From Candidatus Kapaibacterium sp. (lineage in GTDB: Bacteria; Bacteroidota; Ignavibacteria; Kapaibacteriales; UBA2268): 64,000 bases of DNA. The stretch spans positions 918,501 through 982,500 of the forward strand of contig CP058732.1 of assembly GCA_013414795.1 (NCBI GenBank). Reading direction: 5' to 3'. Positions within the stretch are counted from its first letter, which is position 1; each line of letters starts with the position of its first letter. Of the stretch, positions 37,097 to 46,256 are shown in pieces. The notes under the pieces are model-generated. The model ran no database searches and was not told the origin of the DNA. It saw only the letters and a list, made by a program, of their open reading frames with translations. Both the position numbers and the translations under genes were made by a program.

Positions 37097-39664
37097 ATGG
37101 GAATGAAACCAGTACAATCATTTGTTGTTACTGCAAAATTACCGCAAAAAATTGCGAAATTGAAAGAATTGGCTTACAACTACTGGTGGTGTTGGAATTA
37201 CGAAGCGAAAGAACTGTTTATCCGTGTCAATAACAAACTTTGGGACGAAGTAAACCATAACCCAGTCTTGATGATAAACAAACTCACGCAAGAGGAATTA
37301 GAAGAATTAGCATCGCAAAAGGATTTCGTTGCCTTCTTGGATTCTGTTTATGAAAATTTTCGAAAATATCTTGAATCCGAAGGTTGGTATGATAATCTTG
37401 GAATAAATAAAGTTGGAACCATAGCCTATTTAAGCCCCGAGTATGGAATTAACGAAAGTTTCCCTAATTACTCTGGCGGTTTGGGTGTCCTTTCTGGCGA
37501 CCATTTGAAAACAGCAAGCGACCTTGCCCTTCCGCTTGTCGGAATTGGATTACTCTACCAGCAAGGATATTTCAGACAGAAATTAACACAAAGTGGTTGG
37601 CAAAATGAACTCTACATTCCAAATGATTTTTATTCGCTACCATTGTTTATCCAAAGAGACAAAAACGGCGACCCATTGATTATCGATTTAGACTTTCCCG
37701 AGGGCAAGGTATATGCACAAGTATGGAGAATGGAAATTGGAAGGGTTCACCTTTTCTTGCTCGACACCAATATTGAAAAGAATACAAATCCAGTTTATCG
37801 GGATATAACAGACCAACTGTATGGTGGTACACGCGAAACACGCATTCAACAAGAAATTATTCTTGGAATTGGTGGAATTCGTGCATTGAAAGCAATCGGA
37901 ATCGAGCCAGAAGTTTTGCACCTTAACGAAGGACACGCTGCCTTTGCTCTGTTCGAAAGAATCCGTCTGCTGATGAAAAAATTCCATATAGATTTTCGCT
38001 CTGCAAAGCAAATCGTTATCGGTTCATCAGTTTTCACGACACACACCCCCGTTCCCGCTGGCAATGAAGTCTTCGACCAAGATTTGGTGAAAAAATATTT
38101 TACCGAGTATGTCAAAGAACTTGGCATATCGATTGAAGAATTTCTTTCGCTCGGACAAATCAATCCATACAATACAACCGAAGGATTTTCAATGACTGTA
38201 CTTGGCTTGAAACTTTCTTCCTATCGAAATGGAGTTAGTAAATTGCACGGCAAAGTTGCTCGTAGGATGTGGCACAGTTTGTGGAAAGATATACCAGAAG
38301 ACGAAGTCCCAATCACTCACATTACAAATGGTATTCATACAATGACTTGGGTAGCGCGTGAATTTGCTGAACTTTACGATAGATATATGACACCGAGATG
38401 GAGAATCGAACCAGACAACCAGGAACTTTGGGATAAAATTGAAATGATTTCATCGGACGAACTCTGGCGCGAGAAACAGCGTCGGCGTGTTCGTCTTGTC
38501 CTTTTTGCACGAAATTATCTAAAGCAGAGGCAAAAAGGATTCCTTTCCCCCGAACAACTCAACAAAATCAATGAATATCTTAACCCAGATGCACTAACTA
38601 TTGGCTTTGCAAGGCGATTTGCTCCATACAAACGCGCCACTTTGCTATTCCGTGATATGGATAGGTTGAAAGCAATACTAACCAATCCAGAAAGACCAGT
38701 GCAAATCATAATTGCTGGAAAAGCCCACCCACAGGATACCCAGGGGAAAGAAATGATACAAACAATCATACACAAAGTTCGTGCCTATGGGTTAGAACGT
38801 TATGTCGTGTTTCTCGAAGACTACGATATGGTCATAGCTCGACTTATGATAAAAGGTTGCGACGTTTGGTTGAACACGCCAATTCGCCCGCTCGAAGCCA
38901 GCGGTACAAGCGGAATGAAAGCCGCTTTGAACGGGACTGTAAATTTAAGTGTGCTCGACGGTTGGTGGGACGAAGCATTCGATGGTTCTAATGGTTTCGC
39001 TATCGGACACGGCGAGGAATATTCCAATTGGGAAGAGCAAGAAATCATCGAATCGAACTCACTTTACGACATACTCGAACAAGAAATTGTTCCTTTGTTC
39101 TACGAACGCTCGAAAATTAGCCGAATTCCAGAAAAATGGGTTGAATTTATGCGAAATTCAATCAAAACTGTGGCTGGCCAATTCTCTTGTTCACGTATGG
39201 TAAAAGAATACACTATGCGTTTCTATGTCCCAGCACTTCAAAATTACTACAAACTTACTGAAAACAATGCTCAAATAGCAAAAGAACTTAAAGATTGGAA
39301 AGACCACATCCGCCGAGAATGGCAGGGAGTTCAAATCCTTGATGTTTCTTTCAAAGATGAAGGTGAATTCTACGTCGGTAAACCAGTCAAAGTCTTTGCA
39401 AAAGTGAAACTTGGAAATCTTCGACCCGAAGATGTCGTTGTCCACGTCTACTATGGCTCGCTTGACCCCCACGGAGAGTTATATAATACTGCTTGGGAAA
39501 CACTAAATTTAACAGCAGTTAACGGCGAGGAATACATTTACGAAGGCTCCTATTTTTGCTCTGGCACTGGTCAACAAGGTTTCACAATACGAGTTATGCC
39601 AAACCATCCATTGCTTGTCAATCCACAAGACTTATTCTGTCTTTGGGCAAATGGTAAATCCTAG
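37097..39664 (+). CDS. glgP: Alpha-glucan (glycogen) phosphorylase, DUF3417 type
   Basis: An 855-residue GT35 phosphorylase that releases glucose-1-phosphate from alpha-1,4-glucans. The N-terminal DUF3417 region is clear (LKELAYNYWWCWNYEAKELF), marking the thermophile/archaeal-type branch rather than the E. coli MalP/GlgP branch. AYLSPEYGINESFPNYSGGLG, HLNEGHAAFALFER and FARRFAPYKRA follow, and the PLP-lysine region EASGTSGMKAALNG is intact. A T9SS protein gene begins 9 bases after its stop, with a consensus AGGAGG overlapping the stop codon, so the two form one transcription unit despite unrelated roles. Confidence 0.95.
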   Translation: MGMKPVQSFVVTAKLPQKIAKLKELAYNYWWCWNYEAKELFIRVNNKLWDEVNHNPVLMINKLTQEELEELASQKDFVAFLDSVYENFRKYLESEGWYDNLGINKVGTIAYLSPEYGINESFPNYSGGLGVLSGDHLKTASDLALPLVGIGLLYQQGYFRQKLTQSGWQNELYIPNDFYSLPLFIQRDKNGDPLIIDLDFPEGKVYAQVWRMEIGRVHLFLLDTNIEKNTNPVYRDITDQLYGGTRETRIQQEIILGIGGIRALKAIGIEPEVLHLNEGHAAFALFERIRLLMKKFHIDFRSAKQIVIGSSVFTTHTPVPAGNEVFDQDLVKKYFTEYVKELGISIEEFLSLGQINPYNTTEGFSMTVLGLKLSSYRNGVSKLHGKVARRMWHSLWKDIPEDEVPITHITNGIHTMTWVAREFAELYDRYMTPRWRIEPDNQELWDKIEMISSDELWREKQRRRVRLVLFARNYLKQRQKGFLSPEQLNKINEYLNPDALTIGFARRFAPYKRATLLFRDMDRLKAILTNPERPVQIIIAGKAHPQDTQGKEMIQTIIHKVRAYGLERYVVFLEDYDMVIARLMIKGCDVWLNTPIRPLEASGTSGMKAALNGTVNLSVLDGWWDEAFDGSNGFAIGHGEEYSNWEEQEIIESNSLYDILEQEIVPLFYERSKISRIPEKWVEFMRNSIKTVAGQFSCSRMVKEYTMRFYVPALQNYYKLTENNAQIAKELKDWKDHIRREWQGVQILDVSFKDEGEFYVGKPVKVFAKVKLGNLRPEDVVVHVYYGSLDPHGELYNTAWETLNLTAVNGEEYIYEGSYFCSGTGQQGFTIRVMPNHPLLVNPQDLFCLWANGKS

Positions 39665-39673
39665 GAGGTTTTT

Positions 39674-41323
39674 ATGAAATTAACTAAACTTTTACTTTTT
39701 GTTCTTGCTATTTTGAGTCTCCAAAGTGGAATTTCCTTGGCACAAAACTGGGAATGGGCTGTCGGTGGCAAAGGGTACGACAGTTTCGACTATTCCAACG
39801 CTATCGCTGTTGACAATTCTGGCAATGTCTATATTGCTGGCTATTTCCAAAGCCCTTCTCTAACGTTCGGGACGAAAAAAATTGACAACCTTGGCAAAGA
39901 AGACATTTTCGTCGCAAAGTTCGACCCGCAAGGTAATTGCATTTGGAACTTGGGCTTTGGTGGAAGCGAAAACGACCGTGCAAATTGTATGACCATCGTA
40001 GGCAATTTCCTTGTCCTTGCTGGATATTTCGAAAGCAATCCCGCAAGTTTTGGTAATTTCAAAGCCTCTCCAATTGGTGGTTCTGATGTATTTATTGCTG
40101 TTATAAATACCAGCGATGGCAATGTTTTACAATTGAAAACATTCGGCGGCGAAGGATACGACGACCCAAATTACATTTACTTCGACCCGAGCGGCAATCT
40201 TTACATTGCTGGCGAATTTTCTGGCGATTACTTGGTTTTTGGCTCAGACACAGTCAAAAATTATAACTACGGGACAATTTACAAAGGTATGGGCGACGGC
40301 TTCCTTGTTAAATATTCTTCTAATGGAACACCACTTTGGGGTAAATCTTACGGCGGTGTTGCAAATGATAGAATAAACGCTTGCGTTGTTGACGACGAGG
40401 GAATGCTTTACATTTACGGAACATACAACAGCAACAAGATTGCCTTCACAGACACTATGTTCAACAAAGGCTACTCCGACATATTCCTTGCAAAATACGA
40501 CGAAAAGAACAATAAATACATCTGGCAGATGGAATTGAGCGGTACCGACAAAGAATATCCTGCTTCGATAATTTTCGGACGAGACAAATATATTTATATC
40601 ACTGGAGAATTCCAAAGCGACGAACTTCATTTCAAAGGAAATACTTTCACCAATCAAGGTAGTTACGACTTTTTCATCATCAAACTTGATAAGGATGGAA
40701 ATATAGTCAAAGCACGTTCTTTTGGAAGTTACGCAGATGAATATGCAAAAAGAATTATTCAAAATTCCGACGGTTCGCTCTTTATTGGTGGTTACTTTGC
40801 CAGTTCGACACTAAATCTAGATAATATTACTTTAACGAACTCTGGAACAGATGCATACGCCGATATATTTGTTGCAAAATTTGATACCGACTTGAACCCA
40901 ATCTGGGCACAAACTGCTGGCGGAAAAGGCGAAGACCAAAGTTTCGCTATCGCTGTCTTTGGAAATGACTTGGTTTACCAAACAGGAAACTTCTCCTCGA
41001 AAGAAATAGTTTTCAACAAAACCAAAATTTTCAACTATGGATATTCAAATGTTTTCCTGGCAAAGTTAAATCCAGATTTGCCATTAAATGTCGAAAACAA
41101 TCAAGAACGGGATTTAATCGTCTTCCCGAATCCTACAACTGATTTTGTCAGGATTATATCTATGCAAAATCTTGCAAACGAAAAAGGAAAGATTTACAAC
41201 ACACTTGGAAAACTAATTGAGGAAGTAAATCTTGCCAATAACCAAATAGACTTAAGTCTTCTACCCTCGGGTTTTTACATTTTAAAAATCAAAGATAAAG
41301 TTTATAAATTACAAAAAATTTAG
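39674..41323 (+). CDS. Secreted SBBP-like repeat protein with T9SS sorting domain
   Basis: A 549-residue exported protein. A signal peptide (LLLFVLAILSLQSGISLAQ) is followed by seven or so beta-propeller repeats of the SBBP type: W-A-x-x-x-GG-x-G-x-D, A-x-D-x-x-GN-x-Y-x-A-G-x-F, and D-I-F-V-A-K-x-D. The C-terminus is a T9SS type-A domain (LIVFPNPTTDFVRII...YNTLGKLIEEV...LPSGFYILKI...YKLQKI). An ideal AGGAGG ribosome site sits at 39663-39668. It is probably a cell-surface or released protein; the function of the propeller is unknown. Confidence 0.9.
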   Translation: MKLTKLLLFVLAILSLQSGISLAQNWEWAVGGKGYDSFDYSNAIAVDNSGNVYIAGYFQSPSLTFGTKKIDNLGKEDIFVAKFDPQGNCIWNLGFGGSENDRANCMTIVGNFLVLAGYFESNPASFGNFKASPIGGSDVFIAVINTSDGNVLQLKTFGGEGYDDPNYIYFDPSGNLYIAGEFSGDYLVFGSDTVKNYNYGTIYKGMGDGFLVKYSSNGTPLWGKSYGGVANDRINACVVDDEGMLYIYGTYNSNKIAFTDTMFNKGYSDIFLAKYDEKNNKYIWQMELSGTDKEYPASIIFGRDKYIYITGEFQSDELHFKGNTFTNQGSYDFFIIKLDKDGNIVKARSFGSYADEYAKRIIQNSDGSLFIGGYFASSTLNLDNITLTNSGTDAYADIFVAKFDTDLNPIWAQTAGGKGEDQSFAIAVFGNDLVYQTGNFSSKEIVFNKTKIFNYGYSNVFLAKLNPDLPLNVENNQERDLIVFPNPTTDFVRIISMQNLANEKGKIYNTLGKLIEEVNLANNQIDLSLLPSGFYILKIKDKVYKLQKI

Positions 41324-41358
41324 AATAGATTAATTAAATTTTTTGAACAATCCAAAAT

Positions 41359-41475
41359 CTATGATTGAGTCTCTAAGGTTTTCTTTTTGGTGGAAGGGGA
41401 ATGTACGTTGTTATTTATCAATCTGTATCCAAATGAGTTTTTGTGCAAACTTAAATCACTCTGCGAATCGCTTTC
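41359..41475 (-). pseudogene. Decayed copy of the 3' end of the gene at 43454-44719
   Basis: On the minus strand this stretch reads DLSLHKNSFGYRLINNNVHS...STKKK and ends at a stop at 41359. The intact gene ends DLSLHKNSPGYRLILNNVLF...AAKKKK. A core of about 44 bases (41415-41458) is almost identical to 43506-43549. Upstream of the match the frame hits a stop (TAA near 41477) and similarity ends, so no start or body remains. It is a relic of either a second gene copy or a duplicated integration target. Confidence 0.85.
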
Positions 41476-41767
41476 TTATTCATTTAACATAAATCCTATA
41501 ATCAAGCCCATTTCATATTAGGAATTGTTCGGTCCTTTTCTTTTTTTGATTTAAATGAGTTCAACTTTAAAAACTTACTTTAATAATCCCTCAACCATAA
41601 TTTTAAATTTTTTAAAATATAATTTATTTACAAAAATAATTCTAAATAATTCTTTAATAGTTTGTAGTATAATTTTTGTCAGAATTATTCAAAATGTATA
41701 ATTTTTTTAATTTTTTTAAAATCTTTAATTTTGATATTTGAAATATATATAAAATTTTGTTCAAAAA
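41476..41767. other. AT-rich intergenic stretch, no gene seen
   Basis: Very AT-rich, with long T and A runs. It holds AATAATTCT twice (41635-41643, 41645-41653) and its inverted complement AGAATTATT (41681-41689), plus a TATAAT at 41668-41673. These could be promoter or hairpin elements for the cassette genes but are weak in such AT-rich DNA. No RNA gene is recognisable. Confidence 0.4.
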
Positions 41768-42355
41768 TTGGGAGCTAGTGAAATAGCAACTTACAATCAA
41801 CCAACGCCACCTGTTCCAATTGAAAACACTGCAGGTGAATGGCATAATTACTTTCTTTGGAGTTACGTAAACGAGATTAAAAATCAAGGAATTATACCTT
41901 GGTCCAGCGATTTTGCTAAATATAATATCGAAATACTTCACAATAATTCGCTCATCACTCAAGAAGAAAAAAACAACCTTGATACTTTAGTCGACAAAGT
42001 CTTCGCCAGTTATAATTCATATGATGAAGCCAAGCAAGAAATTCAAGGCTTTGCAAATTACATTCTTGCTCAGAATCCAGGAAAAGTTACAGAAGCCATT
42101 TGTAATCTACGTATTAGTTCAGTTCAAATTTGGTATGAAAACAATGCCCCAAGTGCCAACCCCACCCAATTAGGTATTTCAATACCTACATATCGAGGTG
42201 ACTTAGAAGGTGCTTTATGTGGGATGGCTGTTGGTGGTGTTATTGGAGCATTCGTGGGGGGATTATCTGGAGCAATAGAAGGAGCAGTAATAGGTGGGAC
42301 TGCTGGTGGAGTCGTTGTTTCCACCTTCAATTGGGTCTATGATAATTTTTGTTAA
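41768..42355 (+). CDS. Unrecognised protein with C-terminal glycine-zipper membrane segment
   Basis: A 195-residue frame with no ATG near its start; TTG at 41768 is the only plausible initiator, with the frame closed by a stop at 41750. Residues 1-140 are soluble and helical in character. Residues about 143-188 form a Gly/Ala/Val-rich segment with GxxxG spacing (GMAVGGVIGAFVGGLSGAI, then GAVIGGTAGGVVV) and the protein ends in Cys. Such glycine zippers occur in pore-forming bacteriocins and in some envelope proteins. Eighteen bases later starts a gene for a secreted barrel-like protein. It could instead be the 3' remnant of a longer gene. Function unknown. Confidence 0.55.
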   Translation: MGASEIATYNQPTPPVPIENTAGEWHNYFLWSYVNEIKNQGIIPWSSDFAKYNIEILHNNSLITQEEKNNLDTLVDKVFASYNSYDEAKQEIQGFANYILAQNPGKVTEAICNLRISSVQIWYENNAPSANPTQLGISIPTYRGDLEGALCGMAVGGVIGAFVGGLSGAIEGAVIGGTAGGVVVSTFNWVYDNFC

Positions 42356-42373
42356 ACATAAAAGGAAAAAACA

Positions 42374-43033
42374 ATGAAAAGGAGAAGTAGTTTTGTTTTA
42401 TTTGCTGCGTTGTTTTTTATCATTTATTTCAACTTTTCTTTTGCATATTCCAATGATACGACAAATTTAAAACTATTCTTTCCTATACTGGATAGCAAAA
42501 TTGGTGGCGCCTATGTGGGTTCAATTGAAAGTTGTTGGCTGAGGTATAACGATAAAACGAACAACGTTCTTTCTTTTAATCCTCTAAGTCTTGGCTTCTC
42601 TTTCCTAAATAATCATTTCTTAAATCTTGGTTTTTATTTCAATGTTTTTAATCTCGGGCAAGCCAAAGCGGAAAATCTTCAAATTTTCGAAGCCTCCTAT
42701 TCGTACAATATTTTTTCAAACGCAAACTCAATATTTTCAGTTAAACTATCCGATAAGTATTATTCTGGATTCCTTAATGAAAACAAAATAAAAGAGAACA
42801 CTATGAACCTAAATCTTCTTTTTGTTCATAAAATTTGGAAATTAGGTGGCGACGGGGTTAGAGTTTTTGCCCGAACTGGACTTGGCTATCTATTTTCGGA
42901 ACAACAAATGGCACCTCATCTTTTCCTTGGTGTTTCATTAGAAAGGGGTATCACATTATCTGTTGATGTTTTATCTTTCTTTACCAAATACAAAACAAAT
43001 ACTTACTTAATAAATTCAAGTCTTCTAAGATAA
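42374..43033 (+). CDS. Secreted, possibly outer-membrane beta-barrel protein, unrecognised
   Basis: 219 residues with a signal peptide (FVLFAALFFIIYFNFSFA) and a mature part of alternating aromatic/hydrophobic strands (LSLGFSFLNNHFLNLGFYFNVF, SIFSVKLSDKYYSGF, VFARTGLGYLF, LFLGVSLERGITLSVDVL). This is the style of an 8-stranded outer-membrane barrel. It is preceded by AAAGGA as ribosome site and sits between two other unrecognised genes in an AT-rich cassette. No named family recognised. Confidence 0.65.
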   Translation: MKRRSSFVLFAALFFIIYFNFSFAYSNDTTNLKLFFPILDSKIGGAYVGSIESCWLRYNDKTNNVLSFNPLSLGFSFLNNHFLNLGFYFNVFNLGQAKAENLQIFEASYSYNIFSNANSIFSVKLSDKYYSGFLNENKIKENTMNLNLLFVHKIWKLGGDGVRVFARTGLGYLFSEQQMAPHLFLGVSLERGITLSVDVLSFFTKYKTNTYLINSSLLR

Positions 43034-43034
43034 T

Positions 43035-43415
43035 ATGTATCTACAAGATAGAATATCTCATCACGCTTCACTCTTAGAAAAAAGCGTGAAAATATTAATT
43101 GGTTTTGTTTCAGGATTTGCAACCGAGAAACCCTTCTTTTGGCAAGGAATGTGTGTCTGTCCAATTAATAACAAAAATGTTATTTTCAAACCATACACTC
43201 TTTTCGAACAATTTGATAGCATTGAAATTTTCGTTCCAAGACAAAAAGAAAAAGGAAGAATTATTATCAATTACAAACTCTTCGATTGTAACTTCGAAGA
43301 GATAATTAATTTCCTACAAATTTTGAAAAAAGATATATTAAGATTAACAAGCGGTGAGCAAATTAACGAGCATAATTTAACAAGTCCATATTATATGTTA
43401 GAAGAGCAGGTTTAA
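43035..43415 (+). CDS. Unrecognised small soluble protein
   Basis: 126 residues, no signal peptide or membrane helix, starting one base after the stop of the barrel-like gene, hence coupled to it. Composition is mixed alpha/beta (VKILIGFVSGFATEKPFFW, IIINYKLFDCNFEEIINFLQIL). No recognisable motif. Third and last gene of the accessory cassette. Confidence 0.6.
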   Translation: MYLQDRISHHASLLEKSVKILIGFVSGFATEKPFFWQGMCVCPINNKNVIFKPYTLFEQFDSIEIFVPRQKEKGRIIINYKLFDCNFEEIINFLQILKKDILRLTSGEQINEHNLTSPYYMLEEQV

Positions 43416-43453
43416 ATTTTTTTCTTTTCTCATTTTGTGACAACATTTAAAAA

Positions 43454-44719
43454 TTAAGTCTTCAATTTTTTCTTTTTTGCGGCGGGGAAAAGTACATTGT
43501 TGAGTATCAATCTGTATCCAGGTGAATTTTTGTGCAAACTCAAATCAGTCGGTGGGTCGCCAACTGCGTGCTGGTAGTCCTCGGGGTCGTGTCCACCGTA
43601 AAATGTAAACATACCTCGTCCGTAGTTCCCGTGAAGATATTTAACATTGTCGGTTCCTTCCCGAATTCCCATTATTGTTACACCTTTTTTAATCTTGTCA
43701 AGGTGGAATGCAGTTGTTTGCCCAAGAAATCCTTTAATCACGTTGACGTGGTTTTGGGTAAGCATTGTTGGAACTGGATCGAACTTTGCCGAAAATTCAA
43801 ATAAAGTGAAATAATCACTTTCTGGGTTCAAATTAAAGACATCGGGGGGGCAATCGATGTCCGAAAATTCGTAAATAAACGGGTCCATCACAAGTTTAAA
43901 GTTTTCGAAGGCTAAAGTCTGAGAATAATCAAGTTTAGAATTAGCATTTGGGTCGGCTGGGTCGCCGTCGAACATTGACTCGCAAATATCGACATTTTGC
44001 GCTGCAAGAGCAATATCGTATGTGTCCGTTGCACTACACATCGCAAACAAGAAACCTCCGTTTGCTACGTATTCACGAATCCTTAAAGCCACTGCCCGTT
44101 TCATTTCCGAGACTTTGGCAAAGCCCAGTTTCTTTGCCATTGCTTCGTTTATTGTAACTTGTTCAATATACCAAGGAGCATTTGAGTACGAAGCCCAGAA
44201 TTTTCCGTATTGCCCAGTGAAATCTTCGTGATGAAGATGCAGCCATTCGTACTGTGAAAGTTTGCCTTGAAGCACCTCCTCGTCCCAAAGTATGTCGTGA
44301 TCAATACCCGCATAGTTTAAGGCAAGCAAAACAGCATCGTCCCAGGGTTGGGTTCCAGGCGTTGCATAAACAGCAATTTTAGGTGCTTTTTCTAAATGTA
44401 TCAACTCCATATTGTTGTCTGGGCTTTGGACGGTCGAATAAATTTGAGAAGCAGTGGCACCATCAACTATTTCGAACGAAACGCCACGCAATCGGGCTTC
44501 GGTTTCAACCAATGGATTGTAATCGGTCATAAACGAACCGCCTCGATAGTTCAATAGCCAATCGACTGTTTGCCCTTGCTTCAAAGTCCAATATGCCAAA
44601 CCATAGGACTTTAGATGGTCGGTTTGGGTCAAGTCCATTGGTATCAATATTTTTTGCGACCAAAGGCTATTGCTTGCAAGCAAAACGAAAAACAAGATTT
44701 GTATGATGTTTCCAAACAT
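43454..44719 (-). CDS. Exported protein of the family commonly labelled asparagine synthetase B, function unknown
   Basis: 421 residues with a signal peptide (IIQILFFVLLASNSLWS) and then KILIPMDLTQTDHLKSYGLAYW, a start I associate with FCB-group proteins that carry the label asparagine synthetase B. The body lacks the N-terminal Cys amidotransferase site and the ATP-pyrophosphatase SGGxDS motif of real AsnB, so that label is not supported. The central part (APKIAVYATPGTQPWDD, EWLHLHHEDFTG, YVANGGFLFAMCSATDT, YGRGMFTFYGGHDPEDYQH) looks like a class-I-glutaminase/ThuA-type Rossmann fold without a clear catalytic triad. A decayed copy of its 3' end lies at 41359-41475. Confidence 0.75.
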   Translation of the reverse strand: MFGNIIQILFFVLLASNSLWSQKILIPMDLTQTDHLKSYGLAYWTLKQGQTVDWLLNYRGGSFMTDYNPLVETEARLRGVSFEIVDGATASQIYSTVQSPDNNMELIHLEKAPKIAVYATPGTQPWDDAVLLALNYAGIDHDILWDEEVLQGKLSQYEWLHLHHEDFTGQYGKFWASYSNAPWYIEQVTINEAMAKKLGFAKVSEMKRAVALRIREYVANGGFLFAMCSATDTYDIALAAQNVDICESMFDGDPADPNANSKLDYSQTLAFENFKLVMDPFIYEFSDIDCPPDVFNLNPESDYFTLFEFSAKFDPVPTMLTQNHVNVIKGFLGQTTAFHLDKIKKGVTIMGIREGTDNVKYLHGNYGRGMFTFYGGHDPEDYQHAVGDPPTDLSLHKNSPGYRLILNNVLFPAAKKKKLKT

Positions 44720-44889
44720 TTTCTATCCAAAAATTAAAACTTAAAAACGAAATTATTTTTTGCATATTTGATTGAATTCAACACAATACTTTCACTTGGC
44801 AAAAATGAAATTACTTATCATCAGAACTTATGTGAATTTTGAAAAGGTATGAATAATTTGCTTCTGCGTTATTTCTCTTTTTAAATTGT

Positions 44890-46101
44890 TTAATCTTCTT
44901 TTAAATAATTTGGGGGGAAGAGAAATTGACCAGTCCCAGTTTGTATATTAAACGTCTGGTTCTCTTTGCCTAAATTATATTTTTGGGCAATTTTTCGGCT
45001 TGCTAAACCCTCGATTATTACAGACAAATCTCTTGAAAGGAACACTTCGATAGGGTTGATTTCAATTGGCACATCTAAAATCTTTGCTGGGAACGCACCA
45101 GATGTGAAACGCAAGTCCACATTGAACTTCAAAATTCGCTTGTATACTTTGTACTCAAGGTCAACAAATTCATCGTCGGAAATGTTTACAAATTCATCAA
45201 ACAAACTCTGTCGCCAATCATCTGTGATTTTCAATTCTTCATTTTTTTCCAAACCAATTCTTTGCGTCTCTTTTTCTTTTCTTCTTAACATAAACGAAAG
45301 CACTTTCTCTTCAAGATTTTCACGACTATACAGATAGACAACATTTTCGATTTCGGTTATCGATTTGAAGCAACTTACCCCAAATAATTGAGTAACATCG
45401 AAAATTCCAGCCCCACGAATTTCAATCCAATTTTTGGTCGATTGATTACCATATCCCAAAATCTTGTAGCCATATTTTCGCATCAAAATAACAATGTCGT
45501 CGGCAATGAAACGATGTCCTCGACCAAGAAGTTCAAGTGTCAGTTCGCTTTTGCCAATACCGCTGTCGCCAAGAATTAATATGCCAACGCCAAAGACTTC
45601 GACCAAGTTTCCGTGAATCGAGGCTTTCTCCGAGAAAACATCATCGAGGATGTCCATTAGCCGATATAAAAATAAAGATGTCTTGTCTTTGCTTGCGAAA
45701 ACGGGAATTCCTTTTTGAACGAATATATCGATAATCTTTGGGTCGATTGGATTGCTTTCATCATACTTCGTAAAGAAAACGCAAGGAACATCGAATGAAG
45801 CAATTTTTTGCAATCTTTCGTATCGTTGTTCAACATCCAGTTCGTTTAAATAATTCATTTCGGTTTTGCCAAAAATTACAATCGCATTTTCCAAAAAATT
45901 TTTTGTGTATCCAGTCAAAGCAAAATGTGGTCGAACTATTGTTGGATGGGTGATTTTCTTCTTTTTTAAATCTATTTTTCGACTATCGAACAAAAAGGTC
46001 AAGCCAATATCATTTCTCCTTTCGAAAACAATCGAATGAACATCTATGCTTTTGTTAGCCATTCTTTCTCTTTCAATTCTAATTACATCAAATTCTTTCA
46101 T
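44890..46101 (-). CDS. hprK: HPr kinase/phosphorylase-like protein with an insertion
   Basis: 403 residues versus about 310 in typical HprK. The N-terminal domain has RPHFALTGYT and EMNYL. The catalytic domain has IHGN (H163), Walker A GDSGIGKS (178-185), RGHRFIADD (195-202) and the EIRGAGIFDV signature (227-236). After that, residues about 262-338 contain a charged insertion before the C-terminal part, where the usual GRN motif reads SRD. HprK phosphorylates Ser46 of HPr. No HPr or PTS gene is visible here, as in many Gram-negative bacteria where HprK has signalling roles. ATG 46101 has a GGAG ribosome site; ATG 46062 is an alternative. Confidence 0.88.
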   Translation of the reverse strand: MKEFDVIRIERERMANKSIDVHSIVFERRNDIGLTFLFDSRKIDLKKKKITHPTIVRPHFALTGYTKNFLENAIVIFGKTEMNYLNELDVEQRYERLQKIASFDVPCVFFTKYDESNPIDPKIIDIFVQKGIPVFASKDKTSLFLYRLMDILDDVFSEKASIHGNLVEVFGVGILILGDSGIGKSELTLELLGRGHRFIADDIVILMRKYGYKILGYGNQSTKNWIEIRGAGIFDVTQLFGVSCFKSITEIENVVYLYSRENLEEKVLSFMLRRKEKETQRIGLEKNEELKITDDWRQSLFDEFVNISDDEFVDLEYKVYKRILKFNVDLRFTSGAFPAKILDVPIEINPIEVFLSRDLSVIIEGLASRKIAQKYNLGKENQTFNIQTGTGQFLFPPNYLKED

Positions 46102-46256
46102 TTTGCTTTGACTCCATCATTTTTAATCATATTTCGTTTTCCATTTGCAAAAAAATTAAATTAAGAAATCATAATCAAAAATATTCACAAAAGCAAATTT
46201 GTCTTTCAAGCGTTCCATTTTATTGAATTTTCTTAATATTGTTTTTTTAACTAAAA

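Noticed and set aside
37097-39664. glgP and the downstream T9SS gene as a functional unit
   Set aside because: They are probably co-transcribed, but nothing in the propeller protein points to glycogen metabolism.
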